Below, in pieces: positions 1 to 10,105 of a stretch of 16,044 bases of DNA. The position numbers were made by a program, and so were the translations under genes. The notes below the pieces were generated by a model. That model saw only the letters and a list, made by a program, of their open reading frames with translations. It was not told where the DNA came from and made no database searches. Origin of the DNA: Pseudomonadota bacterium (GTDB lineage Bacteria > Pseudomonadota > Alphaproteobacteria > Rhizobiales > Hyphomicrobiaceae); NCBI GenBank assembly GCA_021812845.1, contig JAKAML010000003.1, positions 1-16,044 of the forward strand. Reading direction: 5' to 3'. Within the stretch, counting starts at the first letter, position 1. Every line of letters starts with the position of its first letter.

Positions 1-342
1 CTCGAACTGCTTCTCGAGGCGGGTCCAGCTCTCCTCGCGCTTGGCCTTCTCGCGGCTCAGCACCGCCTCGCCGAGCGCGTTCTCGACGCGCTCGAGATAG
101 ACCTCGACCGTGTCGCCGACCTTGATCTCGCCGGGCTTGCCGCCGATGCCGAACTCCTTCAGCGCCACCCGGCCTTCCATCTTCAGCCCGACGTCGATGA
201 CGGCGAGATCCTTCTCGATGCCGACCACCTTGCCCTTGACCACCTGCCCCTCGAACACGTCGTCCTTGGCGAGGCTCTCGGCGAGCATGGCGGCGAAGTC
301 GTCACGCGAGGGGTTCATCTCGTTGCTGGTCTGGGTCGGCAT
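1..342 (-). CDS. rpsA: 30S ribosomal protein S1, N-terminal part (runs off the window)
   Basis: This is the first 114 codons of ribosomal protein S1, the mRNA-binding protein of the small subunit that helps unfold and place mRNA for initiation. The N-terminus carries the acidic DDFAAMLAES stretch. From about residue 30 the first S1/OB repeat follows (GQVVKGKVVGIEKD, then VDVGLKMEGRVAL and VGDTVEVYLE), and the partial gene ends in EKQFE. The ATG at 342 is chosen because AAGGAG lies just upstream on the minus strand. It follows aroA and cmk on the same strand, the usual alphaproteobacterial order, but is separated from cmk by 301 bp, so it may also have its own promoter. The rest of the gene lies beyond position 1. 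Confidence 0.95.
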   Translation of the reverse strand, partial: MPTQTSNEMNPSRDDFAAMLAESLAKDDVFEGQVVKGKVVGIEKDLAVIDVGLKMEGRVALKEFGIGGKPGEIKVGDTVEVYLERVENALGEAVLSREKAKREESWTRLEKQFE

Positions 343-643
343 TCGGGCTCCTTGAGCGATGGTTGGGGCGCCGCGGCGATCGCGGGCGCGGTTGTGGCTG
401 CAATGGTCTTGTTCACATCGGGTGTGTTCACGTCGGGCGCATGTTCATGCCGAGCGGACCTTCATGTCGGCATTCTGCATGAACGACGCATGTTCACGTC
501 GAACGCACGCGCGACCGCCGGCCGGGGCCGGAACGGACGCGCGAGTTGCGCGAAGTGATCGGGTTCTGCCCGCTGCGATGGGCCTCGGCCCTGCCAACGC
601 GATTTGGGCCGCGCGCCGGTCCGGCTCCCTCGACGGGACCGGA
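343..643 (-). other. rpsA leader / cmk-rpsA intergenic region
   Basis: This 301 bp gap between cmk and rpsA holds no convincing gene; the short open frames crossing it look like antisense or noise. Its central third (about 405-505) carries an imperfect tandem repeat, listed separately. The remainder is GC-rich and without an obvious promoter. Being upstream of rpsA, it is the natural place for a promoter or an S1 autoregulatory leader, but no such structure could be identified with certainty. Confidence 0.6.
405..505 (-). repeat. imperfect 16-17 bp tandem repeat upstream of rpsA
   Basis: Read on the minus strand, the core CGACGTGAACA or a close variant recurs five times. Copies start near plus-strand positions 501 (CGACGTGAACA), 469 (CGACATGAAGG), 452 (CGGCATGAACA), 435 (CGACGTGAACA) and 420 (CGATGTGAACA). 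Successive copies are about 15-17 bp apart, with one double interval of about 32 bp. The regular spacing, one and a half helical turns, could reflect binding sites for a regulator or a decayed minisatellite. The copies differ at only a few positions. Confidence 0.7.
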
Positions 644-3218
<2,575 letters not shown>

Positions 3219-3240
3219 GCCCTCCCACATGCCCCGCACC

Positions 3241-3397
3241 GCGTCGGGCCTCGGCCCGGAGCGGCAGCACCCCGCGTCGGGCCTCGGCCCGGAGCGGCAG
3301 CACCCCGCGTCGGGCCTCGGCCCGGAGCGGCAGCACCCCGCGTCGGGCCTTGGCCCGGAGCGGCAAGCACCCCGCGTCAAGCCTCCGTCCGGCGCGG
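3241..3397. repeat. 33-bp tandem repeat, four copies plus a degenerate fifth
   Basis: Copies begin with GCGTCGGGCC at 3241, 3274, 3307 and 3340, exactly 33 bp apart. The first three are identical; the fourth has a C-to-T change and one inserted base (CAAGCA). A diverged partial copy starts at 3374 (GCGTCAAGCC). Each unit contains the short inverted repeat CGGGCC-TC-GGCCCG. The near identity of the units points to recent expansion by slippage or unequal recombination. Confidence 0.95.
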
Positions 3398-3447
3398 CCA
3401 TCGAGACCCGCCCACTCGCGAGCGGTACGCGATGCACAACAAGGCGC

Positions 3448-3476
3448 TTGAAGTTTTGCGGCGAAGCGCCTAATCA
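3448..3476 (+). promoter_or_regulatory. candidate sigma-70-type promoter of tRNA-Ala
   Basis: TTGAAG at 3448-3453 and TAATCA at 3471-3476 are separated by 17 bp, about 64 bp upstream of the tRNA. An 8-bp inverted repeat, AGGCGCTT (3442-3449) and AAGCGCCT (3464-3471), overlaps both hexamers. Assignment rests on spacing and hexamer similarity only. Confidence 0.4.
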
Positions 3477-3539
3477 CTCCCGACTTGCGGGGTCCGCGCC
3501 TGGGGCCGGCCCTGCGATCCCGTGACGATCCCAAGGAAT

Positions 3540-3615
<76 letters not shown>

Positions 3616-3782
3616 TCCTACCCCTCGCCGGCCGTCCCCTCGCCCGCCGCGCGCACCTGAGCGCCGAGCATTGCGGCGCGTCTGGCCGCCCCCGGCCGAA
3701 CCTTTGCCCGCACGATGCCGCCACGGCCGCGACCGATCCCGTCCCGTGCCGGATGCCGGATTGAGACCCGACGGACCCCGCC

Positions 3783-5609
<1,827 letters not shown>

Positions 5610-5645
5610 GCCTGCCGGTGCCGACGACTGGATCTCGAAAACGAA

Positions 5646-5675
5646 AACGGCAGCCGGGCGAGCCCGACTGCCGTT
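5646..5675 (-). terminator. intrinsic terminator of pqqA
   Basis: AACGGCAG (5646-5653) pairs with CTGCCGTT (5668-5675); a further CGGG/CCCG pairing sits inside after one mismatch. On the minus strand the stem is followed by TTTTCGTTTTCG, a U-rich tract, so it terminates transcription arriving from pqqA. On the plus strand no T tract follows, so it is less likely to serve uup. Confidence 0.8.
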
Positions 5676-5707
5676 GATCGACGCTCCGTTCGAGGAGCGG
5701 ATCGGCT

Positions 5708-5797
5708 TCAGATCACGTCGATCTCGGCCGGCAGGTAGCTCGTGACCTCGAGGCCCACGCCCTGCTCCTTGACCGACGGCTTGTTCCAGATCTTCAT
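5708..5797 (-). CDS. pqqA: PQQ precursor peptide PqqA
   Basis: A 29-residue peptide that matches PqqA, the ribosomal substrate for pyrroloquinoline quinone. Glu17 and Tyr21 in LEVTSY form the conserved E-x3-Y pair whose side chains are cross-linked by the radical SAM enzyme PqqE with PqqD. The flanking GVGLEVTSY and the tail AEID resemble the 29-residue methylobacterial PqqA. The start is firm: AGGAGG lies five bases before the ATG at 5797. An in-frame upstream extension reaching about 5890 exists but lacks a ribosome binding site. The gene is followed by its own hairpin terminator. None of pqqB, C, D or E is visible; the neighbours are uup and an unknown secreted protein, so the maturation genes must lie elsewhere or be absent. 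Confidence 0.9.
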   Translation of the reverse strand: MKIWNKPSVKEQGVGLEVTSYLPAEIDVI

Positions 5798-5847
5798 GTT
5801 TTCCTCCTGCGTGTTTGTTCGAACCCCACAGGGGCTTCGATGCATCT

Positions 5848-5877
5848 TATGTAGTTCGACCCCGCCGTCGCCGCCAA
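5848..5877 (-). promoter_or_regulatory. weak candidate promoter of pqqA
   Basis: On the minus strand, TTGGCG (plus 5872-5877) and TACATA (plus 5848-5853) are spaced 18 bp apart and lie about 50 bp upstream of the pqqA start. A second -10-like hexamer, TACAAT, lies at plus 5877-5882. Neither is a strong match; the pair is listed because pqqA otherwise has a 173 bp upstream gap. Confidence 0.3.
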
Positions 5878-5970
5878 TTGTATTTTCGTGCACCTCGGAT
5901 CAGGGGCACTTATGAAATGTTGTTACGTTGCAGGGCCATCGGGCGGTCGCCACCTGCGCCGCCGTCCCTG

Positions 5971-6771
5971 TCACTTCCCCTCCCAGTCGGCGCGGACCTC
6001 CTCGCACTTGTTGCCGATGAAATCGTTGATGTCCTCGACCAGCGTCGAGCCGAACACGTTGAGCGTGTTGTCGGAGGCGGTCGCCGGCCACAGCGCCGCT
6101 TTGACCAGGGTCGGCGCCTCGAGCTTGCCCCAGTTCGCCTGCGCCTTGACCGCCTTGCCCTTCTCGAACGTCACCTTGGGCGCGAACTCGAGCTTGATGT
6201 CGGAGGCGGGCTCCGCGCCGCGCTCGACGGTGCACGACACGAGGTGCTTGTCGAGGGTGGCCTCGACCTTGTCCTCGGTCAGCGCCTTCACCAGCATCTC
6301 GCGCTTCAGCGTCACGTCGGCGGCGCAGCGCACCGTGCCCCAGGGCCACGACGCCTTGGCCTTGGCCATCAGCTTGTCGAGCTGCTCCTTGCGGAACGAT
6401 TTCAGGACGGCGCAGGCGACGTCGGCCCCGGCCTTGCGGTTGTGGAATGCGGCGCAGATCGCGGCCTTGCAGACCCGTCGGCCCTCGCGCTCGGCCTTCT
6501 CCTCGTCGGTCAGCACGACGGTCGCGGGCTTTGCCGTTGCCGCCGCCGGAGCCGGTGGCGTTGCGGGCGCTGCCGGCGTCGGAGGCGAGGGGGCGCCGGG
6601 GTCGTTGGCGTCGGGCGCGCCGCGCGCCGGCTGATGCTGCTCGACGTCGGGATACTGGGCGTTGGCTGGAGCACCGCTCGGGACCGTCGCCAGAAAGTAT
6701 GCCAGCATGGCCGCCCCGGCCGCGGGCATCACCCGTCGCGCCGCGCTGCCCACCGTTCGCCCGTCAACCAT
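5971..6771 (-). CDS. secreted or periplasmic six-cysteine protein of unknown function
   Basis: I do not recognise this 266-residue protein. The N-terminus has Arg residues, then a hydrophobic stretch (about 16-31) and an APANA site near residue 38, consistent with Sec export. A Pro/Ala-rich low-complexity linker runs about 42-83. The folded part (about 85-266) holds six cysteines, at 101, 106, 120, 149, 180 and 256, suggesting up to three disulfides in the periplasm, and ends in a charged tail. The segment from 155 to the end reads like an alternating beta-rich domain (for example IKLEFAPKVTFEKGKAV). The ATG at 6771 is supported by AGAGGAG seven bases upstream. It is divergent from the hsp20 heat-shock unit and lies 173 bp before pqqA on the same strand. 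Base composition matches the neighbours. Confidence 0.85.
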   Translation of the reverse strand: MVDGRTVGSAARRVMPAAGAAMLAYFLATVPSGAPANAQYPDVEQHQPARGAPDANDPGAPSPPTPAAPATPPAPAAATAKPATVVLTDEEKAEREGRRVCKAAICAAFHNRKAGADVACAVLKSFRKEQLDKLMAKAKASWPWGTVRCAADVTLKREMLVKALTEDKVEATLDKHLVSCTVERGAEPASDIKLEFAPKVTFEKGKAVKAQANWGKLEAPTLVKAALWPATASDNTLNVFGSTLVEDINDFIGNKCEEVRADWEGK

Positions 6772-6872
6772 GTCGATCTCCTCTGCGGCTTACGGCGACC
6801 GGTCCCACGGCCCTTGCCTCGGTCGCAATCCCGCGACGACATCGTCTCAAGACTGGGGCGGCCTTGGGGCGA

Positions 6873-6912
6873 CCCTGGGTTGGCCCTGGGTTGGCCCTGG
6901 GTTGGCCCTGGG
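6873..6912. repeat. 11-bp tandem repeat, three copies plus a partial
   Basis: CCCTGGGTTGG begins at 6873, 6884 and 6895, with a truncated fourth copy at 6906. It lies in the divergent intergenic region between the secreted protein and hsp20, just upstream of the hsp20 promoter elements. Confidence 0.9.
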
Positions 6913-6923
6913 GGCTGCCCGAT

Positions 6924-6953
6924 GACCGCGGCCTTCCGCTTGAAGCCGCGGTC
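6924..6953. repeat. 9-bp inverted repeat overlapping the hsp20 promoter -35
   Basis: GACCGCGGC (6924-6932) pairs perfectly with GCCGCGGTC (6945-6953) across a 12-nt loop, which contains the -35-like CTTGAA. No T tract follows on either strand, so it is not a typical terminator. It could be an operator or a terminator relic, or chance in GC-rich DNA. Confidence 0.7.
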
Positions 6954-6966
6954 GGACCCCCCATAT
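6939..6966 (+). promoter_or_regulatory. RpoH (sigma-32) type heat-shock promoter for hsp20
   Basis: CTTGAA at 6939-6944 and CCCCATAT at 6959-6966 are separated by 14 bp. This matches the sigma-32 pattern CTTGAA followed 13-14 bp later by CCCCATNT. Transcription would start near 6973, leaving a leader of about 100 nt before the hsp20 ATG, the length range of ROSE-type leaders. Confidence 0.75.
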
Positions 6967-7044
6967 CTCATTTCGATGCCATGCCGGCGCCACCCCAGGG
7001 CCGGCCGGGGCCGGCGGACGAGCCGGCGCCACCGCAGACACGAA

Positions 7045-7066
7045 AAGTCGCTTATCACGAGGACTT
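7045..7066 (+). promoter_or_regulatory. ROSE-like RNA thermometer hairpin covering the hsp20 ribosome binding site
   Basis: TCGCT (7048-7052) faces the Shine-Dalgarno AGGA (7060-7063): T7048-A7063, C7049-G7062, G7050 bulged, C7051-G7061, T7052-A7060. The stem is extended by A7045-T7066, A7046-T7065 and G7047-C7064, with a loop at 7053-7059. This is the UYGCU/AGGA arrangement with a bulged G that defines ROSE thermometers of rhizobial small heat-shock genes. AGGA is eight bases before the ATG. Further GC-rich pairing between 6983 and 7033 could form the upstream hairpins. Confidence 0.7.
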
Positions 7067-7071
7067 GAGAC

Positions 7072-7509
7072 ATGACACGGCTCGGACTTCTGTCCAACCC
7101 CCTGCTCCTGGGTTTCGAGGAGATCGAGCGGCTGATCGACCGCGCCGGCAAGAGCGCCAACGAAGGCTATCCGCCCTACAACATCGAGCGCGTCGCCGCG
7201 GCCGACGGGCAGGCGGAGCGGTTGCGCATCACGCTCGCCGTCGCCGGCTTCACCCGCGACCAGCTCGAGATCACGCTCGAGGACAAGCAGCTCCAGATCC
7301 GCGGCAAGCAGCAGGACGAGGGCGCGCGCGAGTTCATCTACCGCGGCATCGCCGCCCGCCAGTTCAGCCGCACGTTCGTGCTCGCCGACGGGATCGAGGT
7401 GCGGTCGGCCGAGCTTGCCAACGGTCTCCTGGCCGTCGACCTCGTCCGCCACGAGCCCGAGCGCCTCGTCCGGCGGATCGAGATCGGCGACCGAAAGGTG
7501 CGGCAATGA
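7072..7509 (+). CDS. small heat-shock protein, Hsp20/alpha-crystallin family
   Basis: ATP-independent holdase chaperone (145 residues) that binds unfolding proteins in the cytoplasm during heat stress and passes them to DnaK/ClpB. After a short N-terminal arm, PPYNIER (34-40) opens the alpha-crystallin domain, which continues through LRITLAVAGF, QLEITLEDKQLQIRGK, the FIYRGIAARQFSRTFVL segment and GLLAVDL near 119-124. The C-terminal IEI (136-138) is the I-x-I motif used in oligomer assembly. The ATG at 7072 has AGGA eight bases upstream, apparently masked by a ROSE-like hairpin, and an RpoH-type promoter lies about 110 bp upstream. A DUF1150 gene follows after 185 bp; this pairing is common in alphaproteobacteria. 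Confidence 0.93.
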   Translation: MTRLGLLSNPLLLGFEEIERLIDRAGKSANEGYPPYNIERVAAADGQAERLRITLAVAGFTRDQLEITLEDKQLQIRGKQQDEGAREFIYRGIAARQFSRTFVLADGIEVRSAELANGLLAVDLVRHEPERLVRRIEIGDRKVRQ

Positions 7510-7531
7510 CCGGGCGGTCGGGACCAGGGCC

Positions 7532-7551
7532 GACGGGCCGATTTGCCCGTC
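7532..7551 (+). terminator. weak hairpin after hsp20, possible partial terminator
   Basis: GACGGGC (7532-7538) and GCCCGTC (7545-7551) form a 7-bp stem with loop CGATTT, 22 bp past the hsp20 stop. The sequence after it (CTTGAGCTT) has few Ts, so termination would be inefficient. It may let part of the transcripts read on into the DUF1150 gene. Confidence 0.4.
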
Positions 7552-7694
7552 CTTGAGCTTCGGCGGACACAGCCAAAGCAACTGAATCGAACGATACTGG
7601 GTCGGGTCTCGTCGGCCAGCAGCGGTCAGAATTCCGCCGCCGGCGTCACCAATGATCTGCCCCAGGCCTCTAGCACCGAGAGGAGAGTGGCGTC

Positions 7695-7991
7695 ATGAAC
7701 TCCAGAACGACATCCAAGCGCCCGAAGGCGCGCGGCGAGGCCGCAGCGATCGCGCGCGTGATGAGCACGCAGGATCTCGCCAATCTCGGCGGCGGCGTGG
7801 TCGCCTACATCAAGACTATGACCTCCGACGAGGCACGGCGCATGTTCCCCGCCGTCGAAGGTCTGCCGCAGGGCATCAACCTCTATTCCCTGCACGCGGC
7901 GGACGGCACGCCCATCGCGCTGACCGACACCATGCAGGCCGCCGTCGGCCACGCCATCGGCGACGAGCTCGAGATCCAGAGCCTGCACTGA
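7695..7991 (+). CDS. DUF1150 family protein
   Basis: A 98-residue protein of the DUF1150 family, which has no established function. The conserved part starts at residue 23 (MSTQDLANLGGGVVAYIK) and continues with EARRMFP, GLPQGINLYSLHAADGTPIALTD and the ending ELEIQSLH. The first 22 residues are a basic extension. The ATG at 7695 is preferred over the internal ATG at 7761 because GAGAGGAG lies about ten bases upstream. It stands downstream of hsp20 on the same strand and before a strong terminator, so the two may share the heat-shock transcript. A role in the stress response is inferred from this position only. Confidence 0.88.
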   Translation: MNSRTTSKRPKARGEAAAIARVMSTQDLANLGGGVVAYIKTMTSDEARRMFPAVEGLPQGINLYSLHAADGTPIALTDTMQAAVGHAIGDELEIQSLH

Positions 7992-8006
7992 CGGCGGGCG
8001 GCGGAA

Positions 8007-8018
8007 GGCGAATTCGCC
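8007..8018. repeat. 12-bp perfect palindrome after the DUF1150 gene
   Basis: GGCGAATTCGCC reads the same on both strands and lies 16 bp after the DUF1150 stop. No known site is recognised in it. Confidence 0.5.
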
Positions 8019-8089
8019 GTTCGGGACACACCCGAGACGTGCCCCGCGGTCGCCGCCGCAAGACAGTCGGCGCACATCGACACCGTCCG

Positions 8090-8118
8090 AGGCCAGGCTC
8101 GAAGGAGCCTGGCCTTTT
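8090..8118 (+). terminator. strong intrinsic terminator of the hsp20-DUF1150 unit
   Basis: AGGCCAGGCTC (8090-8100) pairs over 11 bp with GAGCCTGGCCT (8105-8115) around the tetraloop GAAG, followed by TTTTCG. This is a textbook rho-independent terminator on the plus strand, about 100 bp past the DUF1150 stop. Confidence 0.92.
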
Positions 8119-8282
8119 CGTATGCCGCCCCCTCCGGCAGGTCGTCCACGCTCAACGGGCGCGGGGCCGGCGAACGGGGCTCGACCTCCGCGCGTCGACG
8201 GATTATGACGCGGGGCATTGTCCGACCCGGCGACCACTCCCGGGACCACGTCCAGGGTCGCCCCCCACCGCCACGGTGCGCC

Positions 8283-9041
8283 ATGAAGCGACTGCTCAAG
8301 AAGATCGAGACCTTTGCCAGGGATCTGAGGCCCGGCCAGACCGACCAGCGGCGATTCCCGGAAGCCACCGCCGCCGACCTTCGCAACATGGCGAGCGTGC
8401 GCGAGTTCACCATGACGTCGCAGGAGCGGTTGTGGGCGCTCGTCAGCGCGGTGCGCTACGTCGAGGGCCGGAATCTCGAGGGCGACTACGTCGAATGTGG
8501 CGTCTGGCGCGGCGGCTCGATCATGACCGCGGCCTTGACGCTGATCGAGCTCGGCGTCCGGACGCGCGACATCTGGCTGTTCGACACCTTCGAAGGCATG
8601 AGCAAGCCGACCGCCGAGGACGTCTCGCTCAAGGACGGACGCCACGCCGGCGAGAAGTGGCTGGCCACGAGAACCGGCGACGACAGCGCGGCATGGTGCG
8701 ACGCCGGGATCGACGAGGTCGCCCGCAACGTCGCCCGCACCGGCTATCCGCGCGAGCGGCTCCGCTTCGTCAAGGGCAAGGTCGAGGACACACTCCGCGA
8801 CACCGACCACCTGCCCGGGCGCATCGCCCTGCTCCGTCTCGACACCGACTGGTACGCCTCGACCAAGGCCGAGATGGAGGTGTTGTTCCCCCGCCTGGTC
8901 GCGGGCGGCGTCCTGATCCTCGACGACTACGGCCACTGGGCCGGCAGCAAGCAGGCGGTCGACGAGTATTTCGCGAGCCACGGCCTGCACTATCTGTTGA
9001 ACCGGACCGACCGCGCCGGCCGCATGATGATCAAGGATTGA
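8283..9041 (+). CDS. TylF/MycF-family SAM-dependent O-methyltransferase
   Basis: A 252-residue Rossmann methyltransferase of the TylF (macrocin O-methyltransferase) family. Members methylate sugar hydroxyls using S-adenosylmethionine and a divalent metal. Motifs: DYVECGVWRGGS (68-79, SAM binding), FDTFEGM (100-106), RLDTDWYAST (185-194, with the metal-binding type Asp187 and Asp189) and LILDDYGHWAG (211-221). Length fits the family. The ATG at 8283 gives the natural N-terminus MKRLLKKIE but has no clear ribosome binding site; an in-frame ATG at 8205 would add 26 residues of low plausibility. It lies after a strong terminator, so it needs its own promoter. It converges with a glycosyltransferase, 42 bp apart; a glycan substrate is therefore likely, but its identity is unknown. 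Confidence 0.88.
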   Translation: MKRLLKKIETFARDLRPGQTDQRRFPEATAADLRNMASVREFTMTSQERLWALVSAVRYVEGRNLEGDYVECGVWRGGSIMTAALTLIELGVRTRDIWLFDTFEGMSKPTAEDVSLKDGRHAGEKWLATRTGDDSAAWCDAGIDEVARNVARTGYPRERLRFVKGKVEDTLRDTDHLPGRIALLRLDTDWYASTKAEMEVLFPRLVAGGVLILDDYGHWAGSKQAVDEYFASHGLHYLLNRTDRAGRMMIKD

Positions 9042-9083
9042 GAGCGGACACCCGGCCCCCAGCGCGTCGCGATGGCGCGCGGC

Positions 9084-9872
9084 TCAGACCAGCGCGTTCT
9101 CCCGCATCGCCTGCCCGACGAGGCTCGTCGTCGGCGGCGTCGGTCGCAGAAGGTCGACCTTCTTCAACTGCCCGTGCCAGAGATGCACGATGACCGTGTT
9201 CTCGGTCAGCGTCGCGCGCGCTTTGCGGTCGTCGGCATCGACCAGGATGTGGGCGTCGGTGGTCCCGACGGGATAGAAAACGTCGCGCGCCACCGCGTTC
9301 GTATGCACGCCGTGCTTCCTGGCGAAATAGGTGAGCGCCCGCGGCCCGATGTTGGTCTGCACCGCCGGCGGCGGCATCGGGTAGCCGGCCAGGATCTCGA
9401 GGTTGCGCCACAGCCGGCGCCGCGGCGTCGCCCACGGCGTCCGGAGCGGCACCGCGGTGATGGCGCTCATGTAGTCCTCGACCATCGGCGCGCCGGCCGG
9501 CAGTCCGAGCACGGCGCCGTTGAGCTTGGGGCCGACCACCCTGCCGAAGACGTAGGGTGACTTCGGCATCAGCGGCTTCAGGAACAGGCAGTCGAGATCT
9601 ACCCAGATGCCGCGGCTCTGCCGCTGCAGCTCGAGCCGGAACAGGTTGCTCATCAGCGCATAGCGCCCGACCTCGCGATAGCGATTGATCGGATGCTCCG
9701 CCGGAACGATTTCGCGCGCGTCGGCAACGTCCGCATCGAGCCCTTCCTTGCTGAGGGCCTCGGGAAGGTAGCTGTAGATCGTCAGCGGGTGGCCGGCGCG
9801 GCGCATCGACCGCACGCAGAGACGTTCCATCCAGCCGACGGGGCCTTCCCAGTAGGACGTGAGCTGAACCAA
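9084..9872 (-). CDS. DxD glycosyltransferase (Gly_transf_sug / GT32-like)
   Basis: A 262-residue probable glycosyltransferase. RYALMSNLFRLELQ followed by GIWVDLDCLFLKPL (residues about 71-101) is the typical pattern of sugar transferases with the DXD sugar-binding motif; here the acidic pair is Asp92 and Asp94. Later NIGPRALTYFARKHG (about 174-188) and VIVHLWHG (with WHG near 231-233) also fit this group. No signal peptide or membrane segment is visible, so it likely works in the cytoplasm using nucleotide sugars. The start is the rare TTG at 9872, chosen because GGAGGAG lies nine bases upstream and no ATG precedes the conserved part. It converges with the TylF-like methyltransferase. The acceptor is unknown. 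Confidence 0.83.
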   Translation of the reverse strand: MVQLTSYWEGPVGWMERLCVRSMRRAGHPLTIYSYLPEALSKEGLDADVADAREIVPAEHPINRYREVGRYALMSNLFRLELQRQSRGIWVDLDCLFLKPLMPKSPYVFGRVVGPKLNGAVLGLPAGAPMVEDYMSAITAVPLRTPWATPRRRLWRNLEILAGYPMPPPAVQTNIGPRALTYFARKHGVHTNAVARDVFYPVGTTDAHILVDADDRKARATLTENTVIVHLWHGQLKKVDLLRPTPPTTSLVGQAMRENALV

Positions 9873-10105
9873 CGGCCGTAACTCCTCCGGCGACGGATAG
9901 TCTCAAGAACTCAGCGACATAGCTTGGCATCCTGCAATCGGATGCGCAAACTGCAACAAGTCCCCCGTCCGTACAAGCCGCCGTCGGCGGCTTTCTCGAC
10001 CCGTCGCGCCGGGCCGGACGTCGCGGCGACCGTTAACGACAAGACCGGCAAAAGTGAGACTGGGCGGCTGCGAAAGGCGGCGACGGCGCGCCAGACTGAC
10101 CCCGA
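9873..10105. other. intergenic region between glycosyltransferase and SDR genes
   Basis: This 233 bp region separates two minus-strand genes. It holds the hairpin AAGCCGCC (9975-9982) / GGCGGCTT (9986-9993) with a 3-nt loop, which could end the SDR transcript but has no T tract on the minus strand. No convincing promoter or gene was seen. Confidence 0.4.

Larger units (their letters stand above)
3219..3539. other. intergenic region with minisatellite and tRNA promoter
   Basis: This 321 bp stretch has no gene. It contains the 33-bp tandem repeat (3241-3373 plus a decayed fifth copy) and, near its right end, a likely promoter for tRNA-Ala. All frames across the repeat stay open because the period is a multiple of three, so the apparent ORFs here are not evidence of coding. 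Confidence 0.7.

Noticed and set aside
3241..3397. CRISPR array
   Set aside because: Units are contiguous without unique spacers, so it is a tandem repeat. No cas genes are present.
5798..5893. Longer 61-residue form of pqqA
   Set aside because: The extra N-terminal part has no ribosome binding site, and PqqA peptides are 22-29 residues long; AGGAGG directly precedes the shorter start.
7626..8990. Long minus-strand open frame over DUF1150 and the methyltransferase
   Set aside because: It is antisense to two genes with recognisable families and crosses a strong terminator; no motif supports it.
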